Shown here: positions 5,704 through 6,582 of the stretch, piece by piece
Layout: every line of letters begins with the position of its first letter
Numbering within the stretch: position 1 is the stretch's first letter
DNA from: Acetobacteraceae bacterium
Lineage (GTDB): Bacteria; Pseudomonadota; Alphaproteobacteria; Acetobacterales; Acetobacteraceae
Reading direction: 5' to 3'
DNA: 6,582 nucleotides
Assembly: GCA_947476855.1 (NCBI GenBank)
Contig: CANJSR010000286.1
Location: forward strand, 1 to 6,582
Translations under genes and position numbers: made by a program
Notes under the pieces: generated by a model
What the model saw: only the letters and a program-made list of their open reading frames with translations
The model's database searches: none
Told to the model about the DNA's origin: nothing

Positions 5704-6093
5704 TCATGCGATGAAGCGCAGCCTCGGAGGGCGATCGAGTCGGACGCAGGGTTCAGGGCAGGGAAACCCCCGGTGGCCGGTCAGCCATCTGTGTCGCAGG
5801 CGTGGACCCACTGCCTCGATCTGTTCGGGCATGGCGGCCGCTCCGTGAGAATGATCGGCCGCATTGTGGCCGTGGATGTGGCCGGGCACCCGCTCATCGT
5901 CCGTGCCGTCATCGTGGGTATGCCCGTGATCGTCAATTTCCGCGGCCAGCTCACCATGACGGGCCGCCTCCGCCGCCTGCAGCGCGATCGGATCATGTGA
6001 TGCGGAACCGCCGATGGGGGACAGCAGCAAGGCGAGCGCCACCAGGAGTGCGTGGACGGTGCGAAATGCTGCTCGGCGGATCCGATGGGACAT
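5704..6093 (-). CDS. His-rich exported protein, probable periplasmic metal binder
   Basis: 129 residues. Residues 1-31 form a signal peptide (MSHRIRR basic start, hydrophobic ALLVALALLL, cleavage near GGSA). A histidine/aspartate-rich stretch at 50-85 (DDHGHTHDDGTDDE, GHIHGHNAADHSHG) holds eight histidines, suited to loosely binding Zn2+, Ni2+, Co2+ or Cu2+. The end, with a CPEPC pair (111-116?; cysteines flanking PEP) and RLDRPPRLRFIA, resembles the RLDRPPR ending of small exported proteins placed at the head of metal-efflux operons. It has no enzymatic domain. It is the first gene of the minus-strand operon, and its stop is three bases before the HupE start. It could buffer metal for the HupE-like permease or sense it; this is inference. 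The ribosome-binding site is weak. Confidence 0.75.
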   Translation of the reverse strand: MSHRIRRAAFRTVHALLVALALLLSPIGGSASHDPIALQAAEAARHGELAAEIDDHGHTHDDGTDDERVPGHIHGHNAADHSHGAAAMPEQIEAVGPRLRHRWLTGHRGFPCPEPCVRLDRPPRLRFIA

Positions 6094-6451
6094 GCGGTCG
6101 ATGTTTCACTCAGATTCTGACGAAAGATTGGCGGTCGGCCTCGATGTGCTGCGCGGTTCTTGCGGCGTCTGTCATAGGGTATGTCTTCAGGCCGAAAGCA
6201 AAGGCCATAAATCGCTGATGCTACGCCAGTGGTTGATCCCACAAGGCGCGGCGCGTTTCAACAGGACCCCGGTGTCGTATTCACGACGATGCAGGGAGCG
6301 GACGCACGTCAGCCCAAACCGGGGCGCGGATCGACCTTACCGACGCGCACGGGTGGTTGGTATTGATCATTCGACGACGCGCCACGGGTTTCCCCGCGGG
6401 CCAACAGGCAACGTGCATCCTCGGCTCGGTCCAGTATATTCGACGAACTGA
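6094..6451. other. Gene-poor stretch, presumed promoter region of the minus-strand operon
   Basis: About 360 bases. The promoter of the His-rich/HupE/anchor operon should lie here, reading leftward, but I find no convincing -35/-10 pair. A short inverted repeat, CATA-GGG-TATG, is at 6173-6183. The open frame that crosses it on the + strand has the composition of noise. I see no transposase motif or terminal repeat. Confidence 0.4.
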
Positions 6452-6582
6452 AAGGACCACTCCGATCCCGACCCACCAGATCGTCTCGTCCGTGGCGTGA
6501 TGACCCTACGCACGGAAGTTGACTGGCTCGATCTATCGGCTGACGAAGCTGACATCCTCCAGAAGCTCACGACCACACGATA
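6452..6582 (+). pseudogene. 5'-truncated CBS-domain protein fragment (HlyC/CorC or TerC-CBS type), running off the window
   Basis: In frame 2, after a stop at 6449-6451, the sequence reads DRLVRGVMTLRTEVDWLDL and continues into LSADEADILQKLTTTR at the window edge. The block VMTxRTEVxWLDLxxDE is the start of the first CBS domain in HlyC/CorC (CNNM-like) and TerC-CBS membrane proteins, usually VMTPRTEV with a proline where this has leucine. In such proteins this block follows several hundred bases of membrane domain (DUF21 or TerC), which is absent: a stop is only about ten codons upstream of the similarity and no other frame supplies it. The GTG at 6497 and ATG at 6500 lack ribosome-binding sites. 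It is best read as a gene that lost its 5' part at a junction near 6450-6475. Its right end is outside the window. Confidence 0.5.

Noticed and set aside
6173..6183. CATA-GGG-TATG inverted repeat as an operator of the minus-strand operon
   Set aside because: Only four bases per arm, which is expected by chance in a stretch this long; noted as a position but not called.
6014..6451. + strand open frame across the leader of the minus-strand operon, with a GSCGVCHRVC stretch
   Set aside because: The cysteines are suggestive, but the rest is noise-like, there is no ribosome-binding site, and the 5' part overlaps the His-rich gene antisense.

Overview
The window is about 60% G+C and looks like an accessory metal-resistance region of an alphaproteobacterium; a sphingomonad or close relative is my best guess from protein style and gene content, not a proven assignment. 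The recognisable genes point to chromate resistance (a rhodanese-ChrB fusion and ChrA) and to periplasmic or membrane handling of divalent metals (a P19/Tp34-like protein, a HupE/UreJ-like permease, a His-rich exported protein). I see no rRNA, tRNA, CRISPR array or intact insertion sequence.

Left part (1-1504, + strand). A tight three-gene run comes first: the C-terminal end of an isoprenylcysteine carboxyl methyltransferase-like protein (stop 128-130), a four-helix membrane protein of unknown function starting inside that stop (ATGA, 127-627), and a 42-residue Met-rich single-helix protein (620-748) whose GTG start overlaps the preceding gene and has a clear AGGAGG. After a 152-base gap comes a secreted P19/Tp34-type (Fe2+ transport protein family) protein (901-1482), then a small hairpin.

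Middle (1505-4163, + strand). A gene-poor 455-base stretch holds a decayed second copy of the 3' end of the 42-residue gene (1559-1603). The similarity runs on past the stop codon, so the P19-like gene is bracketed by two diverged direct repeats. The stretch ends with a perfect 14-base palindrome ahead of chrB (1960-2778) and chrA (2775-4163), which overlap by ATGA. The ChrB-family protein carries a rhodanese domain where classical ChrB has its regulatory N-terminus.

Right part (4164-6582). A GC-rich hairpin with a 12-bp stem separates chrA from a convergent minus-strand operon, in transcription order: His-rich exported protein (6093-5704), HupE/UreJ-family membrane protein (5700-4921), and a membrane-anchored periplasmic protein with a beta-rich C-terminal domain (4898-4242). 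Upstream of that operon are about 360 bases with no convincing gene. The window then ends in a + strand fragment of a CBS-domain protein (HlyC/CorC or TerC-CBS type) that has lost its upstream part.

Taken together, ChrA would expel chromate and the rhodanese-ChrB protein would assist or sense it. The other exported and membrane proteins probably bind or move metal at the cell envelope. The least explained parts are the His-rich/HupE/anchor operon and the four-helix plus 42-residue membrane pair. Both are compact, apparently intact and of unknown biochemical role.
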